Below, piece after piece: positions 44,597 through 56,042 of a stretch of 64,000 nucleotides of DNA (position 1 is the stretch's first letter; the number at the start of each line of letters is the position of its first letter). The notes beneath the pieces are model-generated. The model did no database searches. It saw nothing but the letters and a program-made list of their open reading frames with translations, and was not told the origin of the DNA. Position numbers and translations under genes: made by a program. Source of the stretch: Amphibalanus amphitrite (lineage: Eukaryota > Arthropoda > Thecostraca > Balanomorpha > Balanidae); the NCBI RefSeq assembly GCF_019059575.1, contig NW_024881852.1, positions 248,001 to 312,000 of the forward strand, in the 5' to 3' direction.

Positions 44597-47500
44597 CTTC
44601 GCCCAAAAGGCGTTTTACTGGTATCTGTCTCTCACTGCGTACCAAACTGGCTGTTCTGCTCAGTGTTCAGAGTACGGGGAGCATATGGAGCCGACAGTAC
44701 CGGCTGCAGCAGCGGGCCTCCCTCATACCCGACAGGACGTCACAGCCTCAGAGTGGGCTCAAATCGGCCGCACTCCTGTCTGGGCCGCTCGGGCCGGCCC
44801 GGGTGCTCTCGGCCGATATATTGTGCCGACCCCACCGCTCCTCGTCAGCGGGCATTCAAACGACAAACAGTTGTTGGAGGATCAATGCGACTCGAGCGTC
44901 TCGAGCGGCCGGTGCTGAGCCGCTCCTTCCGCGCCGAGGGGCTCCGCGAGCGGCATTAGGACAGAGACTGAGCGGCATTAACTGGAAATCAAACATCTTG
45001 TGTGGCAGAAGTAATCCGCGTCCGCCCAGCCACTGACAAATGCTGTTTGCTCTCTCATCCAGAACAGTGAGAACCGGGCGGCCTTTTGTTGTGGCAAAAT
45101 ATTCAGAGCGCTCGTGCGTTTCTGGTCGATGAGTCGGCCGCCAGCGCGGTGGGTCCGGCGATATAGTGGAGTGGAGGACCGCTGCGCATTGTCACATGTT
45201 TCGAGGTCCCGTGGGCGACAGTTTACAAGATAGCCACAGTAGTTTTGACCACGGTATAACGTGCCGTGATGCTGATTGCAGTGACCGGGAGAAGTCACTG
45301 CTGTGGCGGCCGCGGTGACCGTGCAGTGCACAGTAACGGCTGCACTGGTGCACTGACACGAAGGGCGTCACTACCGCAGTGCCCGTGCAGTGCACAGTGA
45401 CGGCTGCACTGGTGCACTGACACGGCTGCCAGCTGTTTGCCGGCATATCCGCTGTTTATTTATCCGTCGGCGCCTGTTGGCGTATCGTCCGCCGCCGCTC
45501 AATGGTTTACCGGCACGCCGGAAGCGCGGCACGTCTTTGAGCCGCCGCCGAGGACCGGGAGACGGAGCGGGAGCCGTGAGACTGCGGCGGCCGGCAGCGC
45601 GGGCGGGCCGCGCCCACTGCCCCCGTGACAAAACACTGGCCGCCGCCGCATCATTACCCATTATGCGAGTGTAATGGGTGGACGGCGTTCAATAACAGCT
45701 GTATTAGTGCGGTGGCCGGCGGCGGCGGCCATTACCGAACGGACGAGCCGCGCGCCGGCCGCAATAACGCCGGCCGAATCAGCGCCGGGCGCGCACAGAA
45801 TGACACCGCGGTGACGGCGCCTTGGGGGGCGCTGACTGCTGAGCCTTACCCTGCGGTGACGGCACCAGTGGGGGGCGCTGACTTCTGTGCCTTACTCTGC
45901 AGTAACGGCGCCACACCACACCGCCGCGGGGGATAGGACTGTCCGCCTGCGAGCGGCCGCGTAATGGGTGAACTGCGGGGTGGTTATATGGACTGCGGGC
46001 TGCATATTGCCGACCGCGTATGAATAAACTGAAGGCATCCATCGGGGGGGGGGGGGGGAAGCGAGTGGGAGCCTAACAATAATTGTGACAACAATATGTT
46101 ATGCTGAACACTGATTGGCTACCTGGCTTTTTCACAATTTGATCACTGAACAGATTCCATTGAGATTTTTAATCACTTTTGTCGCTGCTTATAGGGTAGG
46201 TATTGAACATATCATTTCCGGCTGCAGACAATATTGTGCTCTTTACCCTCTCGTCGTCCTATATCCGCGGATATACTTCCAATTCGCTCCAGTCATTTGC
46301 AGTCGACTGTCGCTCGGTCGGTGCAGCAATCGGCCCGTGGAGTACCCCAGGGCCGCGCCGGTGGTCCGCTACTGTGTGTAATCTGCAGCGCGGCCGGCGT
46401 CAGCAGCCCCCGCGCCGCCCCTCGGCCGCACGCGCCCGAGTGGCCCGCCGGCGCCATATTAAAGCGCGCCAGCCAGCTTCAAGAGACACCAACCGGACAT
46501 CAAAGCGCCAGCTCGACCGAGCGCGAGGGGCTGGATGGACGGGAGGGCAGAGGGGTTTCGGGTGACCTGCTGTACCAGAGGTGCGACGAGTCGTGCTGCC
46601 TCCGACCGTCCGTTCACAGCAGTGCCAATAGAACATGCGGCTCGCCAGTCAACCGCCATCGGTCATCGCATCACCACTGTCCCGCCCAGATACACTGCCT
46701 AGTGTTTAGGTACTGCAGTCGACATCACAACATTTATGCATGTTCTCGGTATGGATTTAAGGAAAAATACCGTCCTGCTGAAATAATTCGCTAAAAGATG
46801 GTAGACATTTTCGTACAAACTGCAAAATAACTTGATTGCTTATTTTGAAGCCCCAGGCAAACCGCGCAGTCACATTTTAAATACCGGCTTCATGTATTGG
46901 CATGCAACGAGGAGTCAGAGCTGCGCAAAATAACGTCATGTCTATAGTCTCTTACATAAAGCCAGATATAGATGGTAACTCACAGGCCAGTTTCACATCA
47001 CCGATCAATAGCTCAATAAAAGAAAATAAAGAAGTGGGTTAACGTAGCGTCACACACATAACTTAAACTGGTTGGTGATGACAAATCGTGTCAGGATGAC
47101 TCGCTGCTAATCTGACGTGTATGAGTAGTTCCCACCTTCCCGTATCAATCGGAGCTGTTTTGAAGCGGCCGGTTTCGATGGCGCCGCTGTCAGCGGTCGT
47201 CAGTGCGATCGCTCAGCCGGGGGTGGGCCAATATTTGGACTGACGCGAGAGGCGGCGCGGCGGGCACGATCCGGCGATAGAGGCCGATCGATGGTGGCCG
47301 CTGACCGGACGCTGACCTGACGCCGGCTGCACTGTCTCTCTCTGTCCGAGCCGGCGGACGCCAATGCAGCCAGCAGTATGTCGTTGGAACTAGGAAAAGT
47401 CGACCCGCCAAATCAGGTGTGTCGGTGGCTAAACTATCATATCTGTGTCCTCTGATGTACTTACTCGCTGCATCCGTCGGTCTAGCAGTGCTCGGTTGAG

Positions 47501-48094
47501 AAGTCCTGAATCATTTCGCTCTGTTATGCTAGGAGCGGTCGATCCAGATCTGTCGGGCAGACTGCTGGGTTCGCTGGACCAGATCGACTGGTGTTCGGTG
47601 GCTTGCTGGGCTCGATGGCTCGCCATACCTGCCCGACGGCTCGGTGTCGCACATTTTGCGACAGCTGGCCGAGCGGTGCCGACAAAAGCGGGGCGTTTCC
47701 ACTCGATACACCGCGTTCATGCGGCGGCGGCGGTGTCACCGACACAGAGGCTGATCGGCGCCGCGGGAGGCGGCCGGCTACCGGTCCAATCGCGGCGCCG
47801 CGGCCGCGCCGGCTCCTAACCCACAAAGCGCCGCCCCGCGGGACACGCTGCGCCGCGGGATTACGGCTGCAGTGTACCGCTGAACCAGCGATCGGTGAGG
47901 GCACCCCCGCCGCGCCGGCATGATACGCCGGCGATCACAATGCGACTATTTCTACCGGCTGAACTATATAGCAGCGTTCACGGATTCGACAAATTTAGAT
48001 GTAGGTATTAGGTATTTTCAAAAAACTTCGTCCAGTTGAACGAATCGCATTGTATTTCATTCGCTGGGCTTTTCACCGCAGTCACTGCCACTGG
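44597..48094. other. GC-rich unassigned region with two tandem duplicates
   Basis: A 39-bp block starting GTGCAGTGCACAGT is duplicated at 45323 and 45386. A roughly 60-bp block ending GGGGGGCGCTGACT is duplicated at about 45811-45910, and a G run is at 46042-46059. No supported gene. It may be distal regulatory or intronic DNA. Confidence 0.4.
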
Positions 48095-48610
48095 CGGTCC
48101 CAGGGGGGGGGGGCCACGGGGGCCATGGCCCCCCCTTTGGTGCTGAAAGGTGGGGCCATACTATCTTTTGGCCCCACCTTTCAGATCGAACAAAAGTCCT
48201 AGAAAAGCTTTTCATATGTTTCATTTTCTTTCTTGCGCCATCAAAGGAGGTAAATTTCACTCATGGGTGGGCTCAGTTTCGTATTCTGTCAATTTGGCGG
48301 TCAGCGTCGCTGGCACTGGTTCACGAGTATGGCCGCATCTTACATGGAATATCAGCGTGGGTTTACTTGAGGCTTTCGTAGGCCCAGCAATGGCTGGCAT
48401 GAGACCTCTTCGGCAGTGGCGGGTGGGCCCTGCCAAAGGAGCGTGGCTCTAAAGTAAGACCTCATGGGTTGGTGCTGTGCACCTCAGAAGCCCGGTGGTG
48501 ACGCCGTATGCCGGCTTGGTTTCTTAAGGATTAGCGTGGGATCTCCGGGGCCTGCATAAAGTTTGCATTAGCTAGTATGTAATTTCAGAGGCCTGTATGT
48601 AATGTGTACA
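48095..48610. repeat. GGGGGCCATGGCCCCC block and flank
   Basis: At 48098-48140 there is GGGGGGGGGGCCACGGGGGCCATGG, followed by CCCCACC text. This is the same type of palindromic G/C block that lies next to the ends of D and G. A full element could not be delimited. Confidence 0.4.
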
Positions 48611-50080
48611 CAGTGGCGGTCGCGGGGGGCATCAGGGAATGCCCTCCCAAGGCACATAAAGGGGGGCATCATATCATTTGCCCCCCCCCCCTCAAGCAAC
48701 CGATGGGCCCCCATAGGTGTATGGGACCCTGGCCCTGATTCGATCGTCACGAGGCTAAAAAAACACGCCCACACCGGTCTTTGAGCGTCCAACACTGACC
48801 TCTGAGGGAACTTCAGTGGCGGTCAAGCGCCCACGTTGACCGCTAAGAGCCCACATCGACCTCTGAGGCCCCACATCTGACCTATGAGGACCCCTTACCG
48901 GCCTCAGGGGCCCCAACCGGCGTCTGAGGGTCTCACACCGGTCTCTAGTGGCCTTTTTGCTGTCTCTGGTGTCCCAAGACGAACATTTAGGTGCCAATGA
49001 GGGCCCCGCATTGGCTGCTGAAGACCCGATGCTGGCCTCTAAGGGCCTCCATTGGCCTCTGAGGAGGGCTCATCTTGGCCTTTGAGGGCCCTCTGCTGGC
49101 CTCTGGGTTCCAACGACGGCTCATTCCGGTCTTTTAGGGCCCCACACTGACCTCTGAGGGCCCCATGTTGGCCTGTAATGAGCAGGACCCACATAAGCCT
49201 CCGAGAGCCCAACTCGGTCTCTGATGGTCTCAAACTACTGGCCTTTGCAGTTTGCAGGCCCTGTACTGGTCTCTGAGGGCCCTAAACTGGCCTCTAAGTG
49301 AAAACATACATGGGTGGGCTTCTGAAGATCACAGGGCTCACGCAGACTCCTGCACAGCCGTACGTTGGTCCTGATCGAGATTACTTTACGTCCTAATGGT
49401 CCCGCGCAGATTCCATCATATTTCGACGTCGGGACCCCATGAGCCGGTGTGGGTCCTGGGGCTGGCAGAGACTGATGAAGTCCTTAGGGCTCAGGGCCAG
49501 TCTTTTTAGCAGTAGGACTATAAGGCAGGTTGAGTGAGCCCCAATAGAGCCGTTGCGAGGCCCCGCGCGAGTCGTGCGCGGCCCTCAGATGCCAATTTTG
49601 AAAACCAGGAGCCTGTGGGGCCGGGGGTCTCCAGAGGTCGGTGTACCTATTCTCTCCCGCCGCCAAACAGCTATATGGGTAAATGTCATAGTCTGAAAAT
49701 GATCTCTGGGTTTCACATGCTTGTTCAAAGCAAGAGGTATCCGTAATTTTCCGAATTGTTTTATTGTGGTAAGGTCATGAATCCGCGTGCCCGACCTTCC
49801 AGTATATGCTACACCGATCCGTCGCCATGGTGCAGTGGCCCGACCGGTGGAAACACCGTGGGACGGGAAATGGAACTGGTGCTTTTGCCTTAAATTGAGC
49901 TTAAAGATTTCACGCAAGAATGAGGTGGATAAAGCATAAGTAATGCCAACTGCACGGCGCCTCGTGGACGTAAAAAAATTAGCCGATCACCCCCCCCCCC
50001 CCCCCCGGTGACTGATAAATGTTATGTCCCGCGAGTGTGACTTTGGCCCCCCCTTTTGCGAGCGGCTGCGACCGCCAGTG
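48611..50080 (+). mobile_element. repeat F2 (GGGCC-rich element)
   Basis: Left end CAGTGGCGGTCGCGGGGG; right end GCGACCGCCAGTG, which is inverted with one mismatch. The interior to about 49310 consists of units such as CTCTGAGGGCCCCACACTGAC and is a direct relative of F1. 49310-49980 is less repetitive. Flanking 8-mers do not match, so the boundary or unity of the element is uncertain. It preserves the site that E1 entered in F1. Confidence 0.6.
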
Positions 50081-52661
50081 GTCACTGCAGTCCCAGGCTG
50101 ATATCCATTAGATAGGCAGGTATAGGTATCCAATCCCCACGTTTTATACAGCAAAACAGAAACTTTGACAGTTTGACTGGTTTGTAGCTATGTATCAACC
50201 TCGCGGAGATAACGCTACATGAATGATGAACAATCGTTGATTGCTCCGTAAACATTTAACGTTTCAGTGAGTAATGCTTAGTTTCATATGCATACGAGTA
50301 GTGCCACACTGGGCTTTAAAAGGGTACCTAGTTACATATCTTCCAGTTTGGCAAATCTGAATTAAAAAAGAACTCTACTTTAAAAGTACCTATGGTTCAG
50401 TTTCGCGACCGGGTAAGGGCCGAAGCTAGCGCTGAAACAGGCGTATCGCGAGTGATTTTGCGAACATTGTCCCTGCGTCTCTCATCGTATATTCCCCGGG
50501 CCTCGTTCCCACGTGCCGAGCGAGGGACCCCGCCGCTCCCCCGGCGGCACCTCGGGCGATCACGTGACCTTCCCGGTGTCCCCGCGCCGGGAGTTGGGTC
50601 TCTCTGCAGCTCCCCACTGGCACCTGGGGCGATCACGTGTCTCCCGCCGGCTTCAAACGGCCGGCCCGGCCGTCAGCCGGCGGCCGCCGCGTGTCACCTG
50701 TTGACACAGAGAGTGACACAAAGCGGCCATCCCGGCGCGCCGGGCACAATATCGCCGCGTCGCGTCGCCGCCGGCGCCGGCGGCCACGACACGGCCGCGC
50801 CGCTACCGACGGTAAACAGGGCCGCTCTCCAAATTACTAATAATGTAAATATTGTGTCGGCGTCGTCGTCTTTGAGCGCGCTGGGTGATTTTCCGGTGGC
50901 TGCGCGCACCCGATTGGGACGCGGCGCCACTCAATTCGGATTAACTAGGCAAACATTTGCCGGCGCGCCGGCCGGCCTCCTTTGAAGATGACGCCATCGG
51001 CCTTACCTGGTAGCAGATGAACCGTCCCGGTCCGGTCCGGACCCCTGCGCAGTCCCACGGCCCCGAGTCCGCTAATCCAGGCCGCTCGCCGCCGGACGTT
51101 CCTCCGCCGTTCTGTGCGGTTTTCGAGGCACCGAAACTGGTGCAGTGCGACGAACCGAGCGCTAGGTAACGATCCTCGCGTGCCGACATGCCCGTTGCCA
51201 CTCGTCTCAGGGGTTTGTGGCACAACAAACACGACTGTGTGCTGACGAGCGGCGGAGCAAAGCGGACCGGCTAACAAGGCACCGCGCGGGGCCGGACGCC
51301 ATGAGGGCGCTAAGCCTCCCATTCAGTGTCATTTAGCGACAATGTCGCGCTCTGCGATGACCCCATTCGGGCGCCGGAGCCGGTCGAGAAGCGGTTCCGC
51401 ACGCAGTGGGTGGCGGCTGGCTGAGCGGCGACATCAGACGGGCCGCCGCTGCCGCGCCGCCGCCCCCGGCGAGCAGCGGCTCCTCACTGAGCCGGCATGT
51501 CATTGAAACGGCGGCGCCTCTCTGCACGACCGCAGCCGAGCACCAGGGCACGCAGCTCTATTGAGCCGTTCAGGTCTGTTTTCCCTCTCATTAAAGACCA
51601 CGAATCGCTACCCGAATAGCCGCGAGTAAAAACATCGGCAGCGGGAAAACAGAATGCCTGCCGGGATCGCCGGTTAATTCCGCGTGAAATTTAACGTGAA
51701 CTGTATAGCAGGTCAGGCGTTTGGCCTCGCTTTGAATAGGAAAAAGTAGGAGCTTCGGACGTGACCGGGGCACGTCTTACTTGATAGCTCATCAGTTAGA
51801 ATTAATTACCTACGGCGTTCAGAAGTGAAACGGTTAAAAATTGGTATCTTGCAGCGAGTCTGAGGTTCGCTTGGACGCCTGTTTGCCTCATTCAGTTACC
51901 GTTTTCCCACTCATGCACTTTCCCACGCTCAGGAATATTGTGATTGGTAGTTTCATATAGGAATACCAATGTTACCGACTGGTTGTATAGTTTACGAATT
52001 TTTCACATAAATATGCACATTATTTATCCATTTAAATTAGGGACACCATATTGACTATATCCTATATAAAAGACATAGGTACCTATATAATGAGACTTTA
52101 TATTATGGGCTATGTGCGCCATATTCAATTAAATTCAAATGAAGGGCGTATCGCTAGGTAAATGTCACAAACGCCTGCAGACACCATGTTGCCACTCTGG
52201 TGTACTTAAATTAAGCAATGTGTGTCTGTAGGCCGTGGCGTATTGGTCACGTTCAGTCATATCATTATTCATATGAGCTATGCGTAACGCAATACGAGCC
52301 TGGAAGGATTGTATGAGCTGCGTCAAAACAGCTGTCTGGACGAGAGACCGGCTTCCTCCGCAGGAGCCAGGTGATGTCGGCGCTAACGATGTTCGCAGTG
52401 TTCTTAGGATAACAGTGGGCTGAGCGATGTGCCAGACCACGGTGGCTCGAGCCTGGGATCCGCTCGACTGACTGGCGACCCTCCCGACTGCCAATAGTTC
52501 TGCAGCATTGGCTTCAACTGCTCTTTCCCATGGATGTTAGGTAGGTAGGTAGGTAGCTACGTGAGCTGGCTCAATTTGGTTGTATTATTTTCCCCATTGC
52601 ATTGTAAACCGTGATGTCTTTTGCGGCACCGTCCACGGCCAGCTGTCAGCTCCTAGGATAG
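50081..52661. other. unassigned region with CACGTG repeats
   Basis: 50480-50640 is GC-rich with the phrase GGGCGATCACGTG twice, 84 bp apart. 50640-51560 is CpG-rich and without supported genes. 51600-52660 is AT-rich. No domain was recognised on either strand. Confidence 0.4.
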
Positions 52662-52711
52662 CCTCAGCCACAGACTTCTCTATATATATATATAGAGGTC
52701 TGTGCCTCAGC
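52662..52711. repeat. 36-bp hairpin flanked by 7-bp direct repeats
   Basis: CACAGAC and GTCTGTG close a stem around an alternating TA core (52669-52704). Both sides carry CCTCAGC (52662-52668 and 52705-52711), which looks like a target duplication around a very small insertion. Confidence 0.7.
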
Positions 52712-52904
52712 GAACCCTGGGTCGGCGGACAGGAGCGGCGGCCTGGCCGGGCCGACTGTGCGCCCAGCTGCGGGAACAGCCGGCGGTCGCCGCCGTCTCG
52801 TCTCAGCCCGTCGCCTTTCCCGCTCCTCCGCCGAGACCGGTGACGTCTCCAGATGGTCGGCATCAGGTGGCGCGGCGCCGGGCAGTCTGCGGCGGCGCCC
52901 CTCG

Positions 52905-54100
52905 CACAGTGATGCAAATGGGGTTCACGAGTGGCCATAAATACGAAAAAGGCCCAAAATTCAAGTTCACTTAATCGAACAAATCGTAATATGGTCAGTC
53001 AGGCAAATGTATGGGGTGTCTGAAAAAGTATGATTTTAATGTTTTTGTCAAAACCGGCCTCGTGTAGGATTGTCAGAAGTCGAGGCATTTTCGATGTCGT
53101 AAAATGACTGTCAGGTACTTGAAATTCAAGTGCCGCTAGCGTGCGTTCATGTCATAAAAACTGCAAAAATTATACATGAAAATGATCCCCGAAACCTGCT
53201 GCTTCTAATGCTACGTCATAAAAAGCCGTATCTATTTTGGTTTGGCGGTGAGCTAACTATTTGTAATCATGTTGCAACCGCAGTTTTTTACCAAAAAGAT
53301 TTGCTTTCAATTCACCTACAGCACTTTACACAGTGTGTGCCCGTTAGTGCACCATATCATAGCATTCCCTAATCATTTCTGAGTCGCATCGTGAAAGAAT
53401 TAAGGCGCTAGCACAGGGCTGACCGGCGCTACAGAAGTTTTCGTCCGGCACGGTCGGGTGCCGCGGCGCAACGGGCGGCCCGGGCGGCCGCGCCGCCGCG
53501 CCGCCCGGACGCCGCGCGGCGGCACCCACCCGCCCACTGCGCGCCCACTGCGGCACCCGACCGCCCGGACAAAAACCTCTGTAGCGCCGGTCAGCCCTGT
53601 GCTAGCGCCTTAATTCTTTCACGATGCGACTCAGAAATGATTAGGGAAGGCTATGGTATGGTGGACTAACGGGCACACACTGTGCTAAGTGCTGTAGGTG
53701 AAACGAAAGCATTTTTGTCTTAGTAAAAAACTGCGATTGCAACATGATGATAAATAGTCAGATTACCGCCAAAGCGAATGAGATACGGCTTTTTGTGACC
53801 CGGCATTAGAAGCAGAAGGCTTTGGGGATCATTCTCGTGCATAATTTTTCTATTTGTACGAAATGAACGCAAACCAGCGGCGTTTGAACTTGCGAGTGTC
53901 TGACCGTCATTTTACGACCTAGAAAATGTCACGACTTCTGACGATTATACACGAGGCCGGTTTTGACAAAAACATGAAAACCATGTGATTCCAGATGCCC
54001 CAAACATTTGTCTACTCGGCCATATCGCAATTAACTCGATTTGGTAAACTTGACTTTTGGGTATTTATGGCCACTCGTGAACCCCATTTGCATCACTGTG
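52905..54100. mobile_element. 1.2-kb foldback element
   Basis: Inverted arms of about 600 bp. The outer text CACAGTGATGCAAATGGGGT is exact at both ends, and the arms stay similar, with small changes, to a GC-rich centre near 53500 (GGGCGGCCGCGCCGCCGCGCC). CCTCG lies on both sides (52900-52904, 54101-54105), a possible 5-bp duplication. No protein-like frame is present; short frames shared by both strands reflect the symmetry. Confidence 0.8.
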
Positions 54101-54105
54101 CCTCG

Positions 54106-54939
54106 GCGGGGTCTGTCCGGGCACCCCTCTCCTCCCTGCAGGTCGCCCCGGCACCCGCGCCGCCGCCCCATGAGTAATGAGCGCCCGATCCCGCCCCAGA
54201 GCGTCTCCGCAGGACGAGAAGTCACCGACTCACACCCTCGTGCCATAACTAAAGGGGCATAGCCTCAGTGTCAGCACGACACCAATTTGCAGTGGCAAGG
54301 TGATTTGTTTCAGTCCATCGTAAATATGTGGTAAAGATCAATATTTAAATAGGAAATTTCCTCAGATATAATAAAATGTGACCGTCTGACATCGCCAACA
54401 ACACCACGTATACCTAGCTGTAGACTTTGTGACGGTGCAGTGACAAAGTGACATGTATATGACAGCACTGGCTGTGACAGCGAGTCATCTGACTGCGGTG
54501 ACAGCGACTGTCACATCTGCAGCAGTCTGGCTGTCGGCCAGTGCAGCGGTGCCGGCGGCAGACCATGTCCAGAGTCCTCTCGGGTCTATGTCCGACCCCT
54601 CCTCCGAGCTCGCTCAGCTGAGACGCGTGTCGTGAGCTACATCTACTCCTGTGTCGTGAGCTCACAGAGACAGCTCTGTCTGCTACTGGTGCGTCCAGTG
54701 ATGCGAGTAACTGGAATCGTCTTCGCACTCGGAACTCATGACAAATGAAGACAGTCTTTGACTCTTTCCACACTGTGTCGGAATGTATAGTCAAAGCCGG
54801 AAAGAATGAGACAGACACCGATTCACTTGCAGCTGTCCTGAATATAGTGATTTAGGTGACTATTCCGACACTGTTTGGGTCATTTCTACGCTTAGGTAAA
54901 ACAAGTAAAAGCCCATCCATGGATGGATGCTTGATAAAT
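54106..54939. other. unassigned spacer
   Basis: Around 54420-54560 the word TGACAGC recurs irregularly. No gene was recognised. Confidence 0.4.
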
Positions 54940-54948
54940 GCAAAATAC

Positions 54949-55099
54949 TGTGATGTGTCCGTCTGTGTTGTGTGTGCCGGCGCATGCTTTGCAGTGTGCA
55001 CGTCTCCTGCATGCTAATGCATGGCCCCCTTGCTTTGCAGTGGATGTTGTGACAGCCGGGCCGAAATATACTTAAGATCTGAACACGACGGGTGTTACA
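54949..55099 (+). repeat. 5' LTR of Gypsy 2
   Basis: 151 bp, TGTGATGTGTCCG to GACGGGTGTTACA. An internal duplication GCATGC.TTTGCAGTG is seen within it. The PBS is likely TGGTGGCAGCC, two bases downstream. TACTTAAG may be part of the promoter. Confidence 0.95.
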
Positions 55100-55202
55100 T
55101 TGGTGGCAGCCTTCGGCCCGGCTTGGGACCCAAGTTTCCGAAGGGATTGTTGCATGGGTGTTGGTGCAAACCTCAGTGCAACTGTCAACTAACGACGTTA
55201 GA

Positions 55203-56042
55203 ATGCCTGACTCAAAGCAGGAGGTGGCCCACCTGGGTGCACAAGCTGTTGGACATGCTCGACTGGAGAAGTTTGATGGCATTGATGATGTCCATCGGTT
55301 CCTGGATCACTTCGAGGTGGTTGCACGTGCTAATGGTTGGACTTTGGCTGTACAGGGCCTGCAGCTACCAACAGCTCTCACTGGTGCAGCGTTCGATTTT
55401 TATCGTAGCCTCCCAGTTGAAGAGCGAGACACTGTTTCAAAACTGAAGTTGGCTCTGGAGAAGGAGTATGGGACATGCGCTCTGGAATCGGACTATGCGC
55501 AAATGTTTGCATCCAGACGGAGGCAAGTGGGTGAGTCATTGCTGGATTTTGGTGAAGCATTGAAGAGTTTGGGTCGCAAGGCCTATCCTAGTTTCTCATC
55601 TGAACAGCTTGAGAAGCTGTGTCAGACACATTTCATCAATGGTGGTCTGGCTGAAGCTCTGAGAGTACAGTTGTTGGTGGGAGCTGGGGAGCATGAATCG
55701 TACAGAGAATTGATCGCCCGGGCAAGGAGGTTGGAGCGGGTTTTGGCTCCATCGCTGGTGAGGGCTGTGGCGTCGGACACCCCTCAAGTTGCATGCTCAG
55801 AGAAGACCCAGCTTCAGAAACTGACTGAGGCGGTGTCAGTTCTGGAACAGAAAGTGGACAGTCTTCAGAGGGGCGTCGATCAGAGGGGAGCGACCAAACC
55901 GCAGAATCCTTGCCCTATCTGTGGTGAGAAAGGACACTGGAGTCGTCAGTGCCCTAAGAAGAGCAGTGGGAAGAAGGAGCAGATTGTCTGCTTTAAGTGT
56001 CAACAGCCGGGCCACTTTGCAAGAGGCTGTGCGAATTTCTAG
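55203..56042 (+). CDS. Gypsy 2 Gag with two CCHC zinc knuckles
   Basis: Retrotransposon capsid/nucleocapsid protein of 279 residues from the first in-frame ATG. The frame is open upstream to about 55092 but without ATG. The N-terminal two thirds have the helical Gag text of Gypsy elements (EKFDGIDDVHRFLDHFEVVA; LKLALEKEYG). After a heptad-like stretch (LTEAVSVLEQKVDSLQ, about 55827) come the knuckles CPICGEKGHWSRQC (55911) and CFKCQQPGHFARGC (55989), which bind the RNA genome. The stop is TAG at 56040. The pol frame is already open from 55997, giving a 46-bp overlap. I see no classic X-XXY-YYZ slip site in it, so how pol is expressed is not obvious. Confidence 0.9.
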   Translation: MPDSKQEVAHLGAQAVGHARLEKFDGIDDVHRFLDHFEVVARANGWTLAVQGLQLPTALTGAAFDFYRSLPVEERDTVSKLKLALEKEYGTCALESDYAQMFASRRRQVGESLLDFGEALKSLGRKAYPSFSSEQLEKLCQTHFINGGLAEALRVQLLVGAGEHESYRELIARARRLERVLAPSLVRAVASDTPQVACSEKTQLQKLTEAVSVLEQKVDSLQRGVDQRGATKPQNPCPICGEKGHWSRQCPKKSSGKKEQIVCFKCQQPGHFARGCANF

